DNA of 64,000 nt from positions 372,001 to 436,000 of the forward strand of contig JABTUW010000005.1 in NCBI GenBank assembly GCA_015075185.1. The letters run 5' to 3'. Source of the DNA: Anaerolineales bacterium (GTDB lineage Bacteria; Chloroflexota; Anaerolineae; 4572-78; J111). Below are positions 51,725 through 60,567 of this stretch, piece by piece (position 1 is the first letter of the stretch; every line of letters begins with the position of its first letter). The translations under genes were made by a program, and so were the position numbers. The notes beneath the pieces were generated by a model. It was not told the DNA's origin, searched no databases, and saw nothing but the letters and a program-made list of their open reading frames with translations.

Positions 51725-52786
51725 ATGAAAGCTGCGGTCTATCACGGCAACCGTGACATCCGTATTGAAGCCATGCCGGAGCCGGGCAAGCCGGGGCCGG
51801 ATGAGATACTTCTTGAAGTCCTGCGCGGGGCTATCTGCGGTACGGATGTAACCGAATACTTGCACGGACCGCACTTTGCCCCTATAACGCGGCCTCATCC
51901 CGCCAGCGGTCACGTTGGCCCGCTGATTCTGGGCCACGAGTTTGTCGGGCGGGTGGTCGAAGTGGGGGCGGCGGTTGAGGGTTTCAAGGTGGGACAGCGG
52001 GTTGTGCCGGGCGCGGGGGCGTGGTGTGGCAGGTGCAAGTGGTGCCTGGCTGGTCGTGTTAATCTGTGTGTCAATTATTTTGTTTTTGGCCTGAGTGCTC
52101 ACGGGGGTCTGGCTGAAAGGGCCAAAGTACCGGCCTATATGGCCCAGCTTGTGCCGGAGGCATGTACCGACGAGACGGCGGCGATGGGCCAGCCCTTAGC
52201 CGTTGCGCTTCACGCGGTGGAGCGCAGTCAGGCCCAGCCCGGTCAAACCATTGGCCTGCTGGGGGTGGGCGGAATTGGCTCCTTCATCTTGGCCGCCGCT
52301 CACGCGCAAAAGTTGGGACCGATTGTGGCGATTGACGTTGACGACGAACGCCTGGCTAAAGCTGCCCAGTTGGGGGCAACTCATCTGGTGAACGCTCGGA
52401 GCGAGGACCCCGTCCAGGCGGTTCGCCGCCTGACAGAGGGGTTGGGCGTAGAGGTTTTCATCGAAGCTTCGGGCGCGCCGTCTGGCCCCAGCACCGCCCT
52501 GGCGGCTACCCAGAAAGGGGGTCACATTTTAATAGTAGGCATGCAAGCCGAACCGCGCGCCCTAGATTTGCACGATATGACGTATCGGGAAATTACCATG
52601 ACTACCACTGTCGCCCATGTTTGCCAGGCTGACCTGCCCAAGTCCCTGGAAATTTTGACGAACACCGACCTGGCCCAAACGGTTCTGGACAAAGTCATTC
52701 CGCTGGAGGGCCTGGTCGAGGATGGCATCATGGCCCTGGCCGAGGGTAGAGCCAAAGGCAAAATTGTCGTAAATCCACAGCAGTAA
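51725..52786 (+). CDS. Zinc-dependent alcohol dehydrogenase, 2,3-butanediol dehydrogenase-like
   Basis: 353 residues. Catalytic site ICGTDVTEYLHGPHF and GHEFVG, structural Cys lobe CGRCKWCLAGRVNLC, Rossmann GVGGIGSFILAAA. The HGP insert after CGTD and the AAMGQPLAVALHAVE segment are usual for butanediol/sorbitol-type enzymes. In the same operon as the dehydrogenase and bicupin. Confidence 0.92.
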   Translation: MKAAVYHGNRDIRIEAMPEPGKPGPDEILLEVLRGAICGTDVTEYLHGPHFAPITRPHPASGHVGPLILGHEFVGRVVEVGAAVEGFKVGQRVVPGAGAWCGRCKWCLAGRVNLCVNYFVFGLSAHGGLAERAKVPAYMAQLVPEACTDETAAMGQPLAVALHAVERSQAQPGQTIGLLGVGGIGSFILAAAHAQKLGPIVAIDVDDERLAKAAQLGATHLVNARSEDPVQAVRRLTEGLGVEVFIEASGAPSGPSTALAATQKGGHILIVGMQAEPRALDLHDMTYREITMTTTVAHVCQADLPKSLEILTNTDLAQTVLDKVIPLEGLVEDGIMALAEGRAKGKIVVNPQQ

Positions 52787-52797
52787 AGGAGCAAATC

Positions 52798-53661
52798 ATG
52801 CACCATGTGACACGCTTTGATGAGTCTGCCTTGCAAGCGCCGCCGCTGTATGAAAAGCACAGCCAGGGCTATACCCAGGCTACATTAATTGACCACACGG
52901 TGGGTTCCGTCCATACCGGCACCCACATTTGCCAACTGGCCCCGCAGGGCATGTTATCGCCTCACTTTCATGCGTTCGAAGAGAGTTTTTATATTTTGCA
53001 GGGGGAAGCGGTGCTGAGTCTGGAGGGGCAAGCCTATCACCTCAAGCAGGGGGATTTGGGCGCAATCAAGGTCGGCCAGGTTCACGCCTGGCGCAACGTC
53101 GGCGACGAGCCGGTCCGCTGGTTTCAGATGGCCGCCCCTCAGCCCAAACCGGCCGGCGGCTGGCAGGACACCTACTTTGTCAGGGAAGGGAGCGCGCCAA
53201 CCGAAGGCCAACTACTCAATGTGGCTGATACCGGGGGCAACCTGCTCAGTCATTTTGACGTGGGGCAAATTCCGCCCCCCGGCGACCCGACCCGGCAAAC
53301 GAGCGGCGCGCCGCCGGGAGTCTTCCTCAAGTGGTTGATGGATGAACAAATCGGGGCGGTCCATCACCGGCTGCTGTTTATCGAGTACCAACCCGGGGTC
53401 AGTCTGGCCATGCACGACCACACCTTTGAGGAGTGCTATTTCATTCTGAGCGGCGAGGTCGAAGCGGTGATCGAGGACAGGCGGTATCTGGCCAAGCCGG
53501 GCGATGTGTTGTGGACCAGCGTCGGCTGTTTCCACTCCTTTGCTAATATCGGCGCCGAGCCGGTGCGCTGGCTGGAGACGTTTGCCCCCCAACCGCCGCG
53601 CGAAAATATCTTCCGCTTTCGGGCCGAGTGGGAGAAAAAGGCCCAGGAATTAAGTGACTAA
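52798..53661 (+). CDS. Bicupin protein, ureidoglycine aminohydrolase/dioxygenase-like (copy 1)
   Basis: 287 residues with two cupin barrels: N-terminal motif HFHAFEESFYILQGEAVL and C-terminal motif MHDHTFEECYFILSGEVEAVIED. Both have the metal-binding His/Glu pattern. The layout HxHxFEExxxILxGE twice is like (S)-ureidoglycine aminohydrolase, with gentisate-type dioxygenases as alternatives. RBS AAAGGAG. Followed by a Liv binding-protein gene. Confidence 0.85.
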   Translation: MHHVTRFDESALQAPPLYEKHSQGYTQATLIDHTVGSVHTGTHICQLAPQGMLSPHFHAFEESFYILQGEAVLSLEGQAYHLKQGDLGAIKVGQVHAWRNVGDEPVRWFQMAAPQPKPAGGWQDTYFVREGSAPTEGQLLNVADTGGNLLSHFDVGQIPPPGDPTRQTSGAPPGVFLKWLMDEQIGAVHHRLLFIEYQPGVSLAMHDHTFEECYFILSGEVEAVIEDRRYLAKPGDVLWTSVGCFHSFANIGAEPVRWLETFAPQPPRENIFRFRAEWEKKAQELSD

Positions 53662-53694
53662 ATTTTTATTAAATTATAGACAATCAAGGGGGAT

Positions 53695-55107
53695 ATGATG
53701 AGAAAGCAAACTAAAAAAACCGTATTGCAATTTGTGATGCTGCTGGCAGTTATTCTGCTGTTGGCGGCGTGCGGGGCGGCTTCACAACCGGCCGCGCCTG
53801 TCCAGGAACCGGCGGTCCAGGAAGCGGCGACAGAAGCGCCTGCCGCTGAAGCAGCCGCCACCGAAGAAGCTGCTGCCCCGGCAGAGGCCACGGAAGAGGC
53901 TGCCGTCGAGGAACCGGCGGCGGAAGAAGCGTCCGGGGCGAGCGCGCCGTCCGGCGAGCCAATTCGCATTGGCGGTTCCCTGGCTTTAACCGGGCCTTTT
54001 GCCGCCACCGGCATCGTTCACAAGATTGTAGGCGAGGAGTTTGTAAAGAAGATCAACGAGGAAGGCGGTCTGTTGGGCCGCCCCGTTGAGTGGGTGCTCT
54101 TTGATGACGAGTCCGTGCCGGATAAAGCGGCAGCCCTCTACGAGCGCCTGATCACCGAAGAGGAAGTGGACCTGCTGATCGGCCCCTACGGCACCGGCAA
54201 CATCACCGCCGCCATGAACGTGGCCGAACGATACGGCTACGTTTTTCCGCATCATACCGGCAGTCTGACCTATGCCTACACCTATGACAAACACTTTCCG
54301 ATGTGGTACACCGGGTTACATCCCAACGTTACCACCTCTAATCTGCTCTTTGACGCCCTGGAAGCGAGCGGCAATCCGCCCAAGACTATCGGCTTTGTGG
54401 TCAACCAGTTCCCCGGCTCCAAGTTTATGGCGCTGGGCCAGGAAGGCACCGACGAAGGCGGCGCGATAAAAGTGGCCGAGGAGCGCGGCTACGAGGTCGT
54501 GCTGAACGTTGACTTTCCCCTGACCATTAACGACTGGGGGCCTATTGCCGCCCAGGTACGTGAGGCTGACCCCGATTTTATCTTCCTGAGCGGTCTCGGC
54601 TTGAACGCCAACAGCTTGATTGAGGCGATGCAGGCCATTGATTACCAGCCCAGAGGGTTTTTTGTGTTGTGGCCGGCGGCCGGCCCGCTGCTGGCCCTGG
54701 GTGAAGCCAGCGAGGGCGTGATGTCGGTCACGCTGTTTGAGGAACACGAACCCTTCCTCTCTAACCCCGGCGCCGATGAGATGGTCGAAAGGTTTCACGC
54801 CGGAGCGGAGGCAGCCGGGTTAGACTATACCGCCGTTGAAACGCAAGCCTCCGCTTCGTGGACCACCTGGCAAGTATTGACGACAGCGGTCAAAGAGACC
54901 AACAGTCTTGACCATGAGGTGCTGGCCGATTGGCTGCACAGCAACACCATCCAGACCGTCATCGGTCCGGTGAGCTTCGATGCCAATAATCAAAACTACG
55001 GCCCCGACCTGCAAAAGATCAAGCAGGTTCAAAACGGCGAATGGATGGTGGTTTACCCGGCAGAGTTTGCTAAAGAAGGGGCCAAGGTCGAGTATCCAAT
55101 TAATTAA
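53695..55107 (+). CDS. Liv-type substrate-binding lipoprotein (single domain, system 2)
   Basis: 470 residues, from ATG 53695 or 53698. Signal peptide with lipobox LLAA-C26, Ala/Glu/Pro-rich linker (about 27-85), and a single Peripla_BP_6 domain (PIRIGGSLALTGPFAATG to VYPAEFAKEGAKVEYP). In contrast to the binding protein at 23973 it has one ligand domain. Permease and ATPase genes follow at 56873-60329 after two enzyme genes. Confidence 0.92.
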   Translation: MMRKQTKKTVLQFVMLLAVILLLAACGAASQPAAPVQEPAVQEAATEAPAAEAAATEEAAAPAEATEEAAVEEPAAEEASGASAPSGEPIRIGGSLALTGPFAATGIVHKIVGEEFVKKINEEGGLLGRPVEWVLFDDESVPDKAAALYERLITEEEVDLLIGPYGTGNITAAMNVAERYGYVFPHHTGSLTYAYTYDKHFPMWYTGLHPNVTTSNLLFDALEASGNPPKTIGFVVNQFPGSKFMALGQEGTDEGGAIKVAEERGYEVVLNVDFPLTINDWGPIAAQVREADPDFIFLSGLGLNANSLIEAMQAIDYQPRGFFVLWPAAGPLLALGEASEGVMSVTLFEEHEPFLSNPGADEMVERFHAGAEAAGLDYTAVETQASASWTTWQVLTTAVKETNSLDHEVLADWLHSNTIQTVIGPVSFDANNQNYGPDLQKIKQVQNGEWMVVYPAEFAKEGAKVEYPIN

Positions 55108-55132
55108 CTTATAGTCCTGCCGGGAGTTTTCG

Positions 55133-55193
55133 CCGGGATTAGGGGATTGGGGGATAAAAAATAAGAAAAAATCCCCTAATCTTCTAATCCCGG
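55133..55193. repeat. Long inverted repeat CCGGGATTAGGGGATT...
   Basis: Left arm 55133-55155, right arm 55171-55193 (ATCCCCTAATCTTCTAATCCCGG); 23-bp arms pair with only a few G:U positions around a 15-bp A-rich loop. It may act as a processing or attenuation hairpin between the binding-protein and bicupin genes. Confidence 0.7.
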
Positions 55194-55241
55194 TCAACAG
55201 GGTTGGAAAAAAGTTTTCTAGACATCTATAAGGAGACACCC

Positions 55242-56153
55242 ATGCCTGCTAGACATCTGGTCCGAACGGCCGACCAGGCAGTCTTTGAAACGCCGAGCGC
55301 CTTTGCCGCCTTGAGCCAGGGCTTCCGCCGCTGGTCCATTGTTAACGGCGAAAGCTCCGTCCACCAGGAGTTCAACATCTGCGAGCTTGAGCCGGGCGGT
55401 TCGATTGACACCCACATTCACTCGTTCGAGGAGAGTATTTACGTCCTCGAAGGGCAGCTCACCTGCGAAACCGGCGACGGCCTGTTTGTCCTCACGGAGG
55501 GCGATTACGGCGTCTTTCTGGTCGCCGCCCCGCATGCTTTGCGCAACACCGCCTCCGAACGGACGCGCTGGGTCGAGATGCTTGCCCCGCAGCCCCGCCT
55601 GGGGAGCAGCGGCGATACCTTCCCCGTCGCGCCGCTTGGCCAGGCTGGGCCGCCGCTGCCAATTAACCCCCGCGATCCGCGCACCCGCTTCTTTGGCAAT
55701 ATCACCCCACAGCACATGGACCCCACCAAGCAGTCTCAGGACTTACTGGCTGTGTCGGGGAGTATGCGCACCGCGCTGCTGGTCTATACCGGCATTACAG
55801 TAAAAATGATGATTGATAGCCAGTTGGGGGCGTACCTGGCAACAATGTTCATGGTCCAATACGAGCCTGGTGGGGGGGTTGGAAACCACGACCACCCCTT
55901 TGAGGAAACATACATGATCCTGGAAGGGGAAGTGGATGCCTGGTTTGACGAAGAGTACTACCGGCTTAAACCGGGAGACATTGCCTGGGCCGGTGTCGGC
56001 TGTATCCACAGGTTTCGCTACCCGCAGAATGAATTCGTCCGCTGGCTGGAAACCTCCGCGCCGCAGCCACCGGCCCGGTATTCATACCGCTTTGCCCGCG
56101 ACTGGACTTATCTGGAGGAAGCGCTGAGTAAAGAAGGAGAAAACAATGGATAA
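55242..56153 (+). CDS. Bicupin protein (copy 2)
   Basis: Start at ATG 55242 after AAGGAG. 303 residues; two cupin barrels: DTHIHSFEESIYVLEGQLTCE and VGNHDHPFEETYMILEGEVDAWFDE. Related to the protein at 52798 (shared SFEES, NxxxERTRWVEMLAPQP, EPVRWLET-like ends). Both metal sites look complete. Likely the same reaction class. The next gene overlaps its end by 8 bp. Confidence 0.87.
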   Translation: MPARHLVRTADQAVFETPSAFAALSQGFRRWSIVNGESSVHQEFNICELEPGGSIDTHIHSFEESIYVLEGQLTCETGDGLFVLTEGDYGVFLVAAPHALRNTASERTRWVEMLAPQPRLGSSGDTFPVAPLGQAGPPLPINPRDPRTRFFGNITPQHMDPTKQSQDLLAVSGSMRTALLVYTGITVKMMIDSQLGAYLATMFMVQYEPGGGVGNHDHPFEETYMILEGEVDAWFDEEYYRLKPGDIAWAGVGCIHRFRYPQNEFVRWLETSAPQPPARYSYRFARDWTYLEEALSKEGENNG

Positions 56154-56850
56154 ACAAGGTACGGTAGTAGTCATCGGCGGCACATCTGAAATCGGCAAGC
56201 GGCTGGCGCAGCATTACGCGAACCAGGGCCGCCCGGTCGTCGTGACCAGCCGCGATGCGGGCCGGGCCAAAACTACGGCGCAGGAGGTCGGGGGTGATTG
56301 CGTAGGGCTGAGCCTCGACCTCAGCAAACCTTATGAAATTGCCGCCGCCCTGGCCGAGGTAAACGACGTGGATCGTCTGGCTCTGGTGGCCGTGGACCGG
56401 GACGAGAACACGGTCCGCAACTACAATATTGACGGTGCAATGAACCTGGTCACGCTGAAGCTGGTGGGCTACACCGAGGTGATCCATGTGCTCGCGCCGC
56501 GCATGCGCCAGCATGGTTCGATTGTGCTCTACGGCGGCCTGGCCAAGGACCGGCCCTATGCCGGCTCCACTACCGTCTCGACCGTAAATGGCGGCGTCAT
56601 GACCATGGTCCACACCCTGGCCGTCGAACTGGCCCCGCTGCGGGTGAACGCGATTCACCCCGCAATTGTGGGCGACAGCCCCTACTGGGCCAAAAAGCCC
56701 CAGGAGGTGCTCGACAGATTTCGCGCCCGGACGCCGCTAGGTGAGCTGATAACGGTTGATGATGTCGTTGACGCGACGGTGTTCCTGCTCGAGAACCGCG
56801 CAGTGACCGGCGTCAACCTCAGGGTTGATGGGGGCTGGATGCTGACGTGA
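56146..56850 (+). CDS. Short-chain dehydrogenase/reductase-fold protein lacking the catalytic triad
   Basis: 234 residues. NAD motif VVIGGTSEIGKRLAQHYA replaces the usual TGxxxGIG. At the position of Ser and the YxxxK motif the sequence is SIVLYGGLAKDRP...STTVSTVNGGVMTMVHTLAVEL, so Ser, Tyr and Lys are all changed. The C-terminal AVTGVNLRVDGGW segment is standard. Probably a binding protein or an enzyme with a different mechanism. Confidence 0.8.
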   Translation: MDKQGTVVVIGGTSEIGKRLAQHYANQGRPVVVTSRDAGRAKTTAQEVGGDCVGLSLDLSKPYEIAAALAEVNDVDRLALVAVDRDENTVRNYNIDGAMNLVTLKLVGYTEVIHVLAPRMRQHGSIVLYGGLAKDRPYAGSTTVSTVNGGVMTMVHTLAVELAPLRVNAIHPAIVGDSPYWAKKPQEVLDRFRARTPLGELITVDDVVDATVFLLENRAVTGVNLRVDGGWMLT

Positions 56851-56872
56851 GTGCTGGCTGAGGGGATAGTCT

Positions 56873-57796
56873 ATGCTTCTAATTGGGCAGGCTCTCATTT
56901 CAGGTCTTTTGTTGGGCGGCGTCTACGCTATTCTGGCTATTGGCCTGAGTTTGACCTGGGGCATGCTCAAGGTGATCAACCTGGCTCACTTTGCCTTTGC
57001 CTTTCTGGCGGCCTACCTGACCTATCAAATTTCAACTTCTTTTGGGGTAGATCCATTTTTAACCCTCCTGGTGACAATTCCTATCTTTTTCCTGGTGGGA
57101 ATTGGCTTGCAGTGGTTTTTTAACCGGTTTGAGGTAAGCGAGTTCAACTCGCTTTTAGTGAGCTTCGGTTTATTTATCATTCTGCAAGCCATCATGGCCG
57201 CCTTATGGACCGCCGATTACCGCCGGATTGACGCGGCCATAAACCCTTACGCCGCCAAATCGTTCTGGGTTGGCCCTTTTGCTTTGCCTATTCCCCATTT
57301 TAGCTCTTTCATCGCCGCCATGATTATGGCTGGATTAACCATCTATGTTTTGCACTACACCGACGTGGGCAAGGCCCTGCGCGCCCTCTCCCAGGATCGA
57401 GACATGGCCGCGGCGTTTGGGGTGAATTACCAGAAAATGTCAATGCTGTTGATGGGCGTATCCACTGCTTATGCCGGGGCCGCCGGCGTTTTTATTGCCA
57501 TGATCTTTGCCCTCTTTCCTGAGGCCGGGGTCGAGTGGATTGGAGTTATCTTCGCCGTGGTTATTCTCGGCGGGCTGGCTAATGTGCCGGGCGCCGTGGG
57601 GGCCAGTTTACTCATTGGCATGGTTCAAGCCTTAACCACCGTCCTGGCCAACCCAGGCATGGCCCCGCTGGTAACGTTTACCCTGCTGATCGCAGCCCTT
57701 TGTTTAAGCCGGAAGGATTGTTTACCGGAGGTCCACCCTATGAAAAGTGGGCCGGGCCGCTCGGATTTTTGGGGGTCGGCGTCCTGCTGGCTTTAG
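56873..57796 (+). CDS. livH: LivH-type permease (system 2), C-terminus frameshifted
   Basis: 307 residues. LivH signature GGVYAILAIGLSLTWGMLKVINLAHFAFAFLAAY at the N-terminus and about eight hydrophobic segments. The normal LivH end (LxRPxGLFG) is found in the -1 frame: after LLIAAL the codons continue as FKPEGLFTGG only if one T is added to CCCTTTG at 57696-57702. In the present frame the tail is CLSRKDCLPEVHPMK..., which is not LivH-like. The permease core is intact, so it may still function. See the overlapping livM. Confidence 0.85.
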   Translation: MLLIGQALISGLLLGGVYAILAIGLSLTWGMLKVINLAHFAFAFLAAYLTYQISTSFGVDPFLTLLVTIPIFFLVGIGLQWFFNRFEVSEFNSLLVSFGLFIILQAIMAALWTADYRRIDAAINPYAAKSFWVGPFALPIPHFSSFIAAMIMAGLTIYVLHYTDVGKALRALSQDRDMAAAFGVNYQKMSMLLMGVSTAYAGAAGVFIAMIFALFPEAGVEWIGVIFAVVILGGLANVPGAVGASLLIGMVQALTTVLANPGMAPLVTFTLLIAALCLSRKDCLPEVHPMKSGPGRSDFWGSASCWL

Positions 57797-58887
57797 TTCC
57801 CTGGCTCAAAACAATTTTTGGCTTTCCAACTTTTTACCTCATCTTTCTTTACTTCACCTACTTCTGGATTGCCCAGGCCTCAAGCTGGAATATGCTGTCG
57901 GGCTACTCCGGCTACTTCAGTTTTGGGCAAGGCGCTTTCTTTGGCCTGGGGGTCTATACCATGGCCACGCTCATTGACAAGTACGAGGTCAATTTTTTGG
58001 CGGCGCTGCCCGTGGGAGGTATTCTGGCCGCTCTGCTGGGTTTGGGCATCGGCTGGGTCGTTTTTCGGCTGCGGCTGCTCAAGGGTGAACTGTTTGCTTT
58101 GCTGACCCTGGCCGTGGATTTTGTGCTGGCGGCTGTCGTCCGCAACAGCGACGCGATTGACGGCGGCTTTGGGGTGCGGCTTGGTTCGGTCAAACCGCCG
58201 GCTTTTCTGGGTGATTTCTCCACTATGATGTACACCCTGGGCTTGCTGATTGCCCTGATCACCGTCTTTGCCTCCTACCTGATTTATCACTCTCGCTTTG
58301 GCCTGGGTTTATTTGCCATCCGCGACGACGAGGCGGTGGCCGAGGGGTTGGGCGTGCCTACCTTTCGTTACAAAATGGCCATCTTTGCCCTCAGTTGTTT
58401 TTTTATTGGCCTTTCCGGGGCCTTGCACGCGTTGCAGATTGGCTATATCACGGTTGAAGGCATCTTTAGCCTGCGCCTGCCCCTGTTTGTCATCTTGATG
58501 AGCATCCTGGGTGGGCGGCAGCACTGGCTTGGCCCGGTGATTGGGGCCGTGGTTATCTTTACGCTAACCGATACCTTTAGCAAAGCCAGCGTTGACTATT
58601 TGAATCAAATCATCATCGGTTCCTTCCTGATTATTATGATTCTGTTCTTGCGCGACGGGATTTATGAGCGATTAAAACAGCGCCTGTGGTCGTCGCTGGC
58701 GGTGTTGGTTATTTCCGCAGCGGCGCTGATTCTGGCCGGTCTGGAAGGGCGGCTCATTTCGCAACTGGCCTATGCCATGTTAATCACCGTGGCCTTCCTG
58801 CTTCTTTCAGACAGGCTGTACCGGAAGCTCATCAGTCCCTTTCACTTGCTCCACCCTAAAAAACAGGCGAGGGTGGGCGATGTCTGA
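57700..58887 (+). CDS. livM: LivM-type permease (system 2), in frame with the displaced LivH C-terminus
   Basis: The open frame begins at TTG 57700 with LFKPEGLFTGGPPYEKW, which is the missing tail of LivH, and runs straight into LivM (MLSGYSGYFSFGQGAFFGLGVY, LFAIRDDEAVAEGLGVPTFRY). Thus one indel separates two ORFs from a single LivH-LivM fusion. The true translation start of a separate LivM is unclear; no good ATG lies before the first membrane segment in this frame. 395 residues from the TTG, several membrane helices. Overlaps livG by 8 bp. Confidence 0.85.
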   Translation: MFKPEGLFTGGPPYEKWAGPLGFLGVGVLLALVPWLKTIFGFPTFYLIFLYFTYFWIAQASSWNMLSGYSGYFSFGQGAFFGLGVYTMATLIDKYEVNFLAALPVGGILAALLGLGIGWVVFRLRLLKGELFALLTLAVDFVLAAVVRNSDAIDGGFGVRLGSVKPPAFLGDFSTMMYTLGLLIALITVFASYLIYHSRFGLGLFAIRDDEAVAEGLGVPTFRYKMAIFALSCFFIGLSGALHALQIGYITVEGIFSLRLPLFVILMSILGGRQHWLGPVIGAVVIFTLTDTFSKASVDYLNQIIIGSFLIIMILFLRDGIYERLKQRLWSSLAVLVISAAALILAGLEGRLISQLAYAMLITVAFLLLSDRLYRKLISPFHLLHPKKQARVGDV

Positions 58888-59614
58888 GCTAATGTTGACG
58901 TGCGAGAACGTGGTGAAAAATTTTGGCGGGGTGCGCGCGCTGAACGGGATCAGCACCAAGGTGTCCCGGGGCGAAATTCTGGGACTGGTTGGGCCAAACG
59001 GCTCCGGCAAATCCACGTTAATCAATATTATTAGCGGCCAACACCCTGTTAGCGGCGGTCAGCTCCTGTTTAAAGGGCGCAACATAACCAAAGATGAGCC
59101 GCATCTCATCACCCGGTTGGGCATCGCCCGTACCTACCAGATTCCCCGCCCTTTTCAGACCATGACCGTGCTGAGAAATGTGATGGTCAGCAGCACCTTT
59201 GGCCACGCTAACCGGGGCCTGGAGCAGGCCGAGCGGGCCGCCTATGAAACGCTTGAATTTACCGGCCTGGCCGCTTACGCCGGGATGCCGGTGAGCAAGC
59301 TCAACTTACACCAACGTAAATTTTTAGAACTGGCTCGTGCCCTATCCACCAAACCGGAGCTGCTGCTGCTCGACGAGGTGATGGCCGGCCTCAACCCCAC
59401 CGAAATTGACGAGTCGGTGGAGATGATCCGTAAAATTCATGAGAGCGGCGTGACCCTGATCATCGTCGAGCACCTCATGCGGGTTGTGACCAGTCTGTCA
59501 ACCCGGATGCTGGTCTTGAATTACGGCGAGGTGATTGCCGAAGGGGGGCCGGAGCAGGTCATGCGCGATCCGGAGGTCGTTACTGCTTATTTGGGAAAAG
59601 AGTATGCCCAATAG
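58880..59614 (+). CDS. livG: ABC ATP-binding protein LivG (system 2)
   Basis: 244 residues. Walker A GPNGSGKST, LivG-type IARTYQIPRPFQTMTVLRNV, signature LNLHQRKFLELARAL (diverged from LSGGQ but conserved in length), Walker B LLLLDEVMAGLNP, switch His IVEHLM. Energises system 2 with LivF. Confidence 0.92.
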   Translation: MSELMLTCENVVKNFGGVRALNGISTKVSRGEILGLVGPNGSGKSTLINIISGQHPVSGGQLLFKGRNITKDEPHLITRLGIARTYQIPRPFQTMTVLRNVMVSSTFGHANRGLEQAERAAYETLEFTGLAAYAGMPVSKLNLHQRKFLELARALSTKPELLLLDEVMAGLNPTEIDESVEMIRKIHESGVTLIIVEHLMRVVTSLSTRMLVLNYGEVIAEGGPEQVMRDPEVVTAYLGKEYAQ

Positions 59615-60329
59615 CGATAAGGTTTTGCTTGAAATCAGCAACCTCAACGTGGCCTACGGCGACGCCCAGGCCCTGTGGAATGTTTCCCTGGTGGTGAATG
59701 AAGGGGAGAGTGTGACGATTATTGGGCCAAACGGCGCTGGCAAAACAACCCTGGTCAATGCCCTGGCCGGAATAATTCCGGCCCGCAGCGGTCAGATGCT
59801 CCTCGATGGCCGCGATCTAACCCAGACGCCGGCCCATCGCGTGTGCGGCTTTGGGGTGGCCGTTGTGCCGGAGGGACGCCGCCTCTTCCCCTCGATGTCG
59901 GTGCGGGATAACTTGGATATCGGCTCCTATATCCCCAGCGCCCGCGCCCGCCGCGCCGAGACGATTGAGCGGGTCTACGCCATCTTTCCCCGCCTCAAAG
60001 AACGGGCGCGGCAGTTGGCCGGGACGCTTAGCGGCGGCGAGCAGCAAATGGTGGCTATCGGCCGGGCCTTGATGGCCTGCCCCAGGCTGCTCCTGCTCGA
60101 TGAGCCGTCGCTGGGTCTGGCCCCGCTTATTGTGGATAATATTTTTGCCGTGCTGACCGAGATCAACCAGGCCGGCGTATCTATTTTGATGGTGGAGCAG
60201 AACGTGTCGAAGGCGCTTGAATTTGCGGCCAGAGGGTATGTGCTGGAACAGGGCCGGATTGTCCAGGCCGGGGCAGCCGAAACTTTGCTGCGAGATGAGC
60301 ATGTCAAACAAGCCTATTTGGGCCTATAA
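59604..60329 (+). CDS. livF: ABC ATP-binding protein LivF (system 2)
   Basis: Start at the ATG at 59604, overlapping livG by 11 bp; the longer frame is a livG shadow. 241 residues. Walker A GPNGAGKTT, FGVAVVPEGRRLFPSMSVRDNL, signature LSGGEQQMVAIGRAL, Walker B LLLLDEPSLGLAP. Last gene of the Liv system 2 operon; a 238-bp gap without recognisable genes follows. Confidence 0.93.
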   Translation: MPNSDKVLLEISNLNVAYGDAQALWNVSLVVNEGESVTIIGPNGAGKTTLVNALAGIIPARSGQMLLDGRDLTQTPAHRVCGFGVAVVPEGRRLFPSMSVRDNLDIGSYIPSARARRAETIERVYAIFPRLKERARQLAGTLSGGEQQMVAIGRALMACPRLLLLDEPSLGLAPLIVDNIFAVLTEINQAGVSILMVEQNVSKALEFAARGYVLEQGRIVQAGAAETLLRDEHVKQAYLGL

Positions 60330-60567
60330 CCCTTATCCACCAGGGAAGACTCTAACAGGCTAAAAAGTTGGAAGACAGAGGAGGTGAAGCTAAAAAATAT
60401 AGATCAATTTAAATGATTCTTACTCCAGCACTTTGGCGAAGGAAAGCCGCTTACGGAGGTGTACAGTCACAGAGTCTATATTCGAGCCGAACGAAGCAGT
60501 TGATGATAAGCCAGTCTTTCTACACTCATTATTCAAAATTTTTCTATAATGACAAAGGGGGTCAACA

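Noticed and set aside
57747..57977. 76-codon frame between livH and livM
   Set aside because: It arises only in the third frame across LivM membrane codons and has no RBS or family resemblance.
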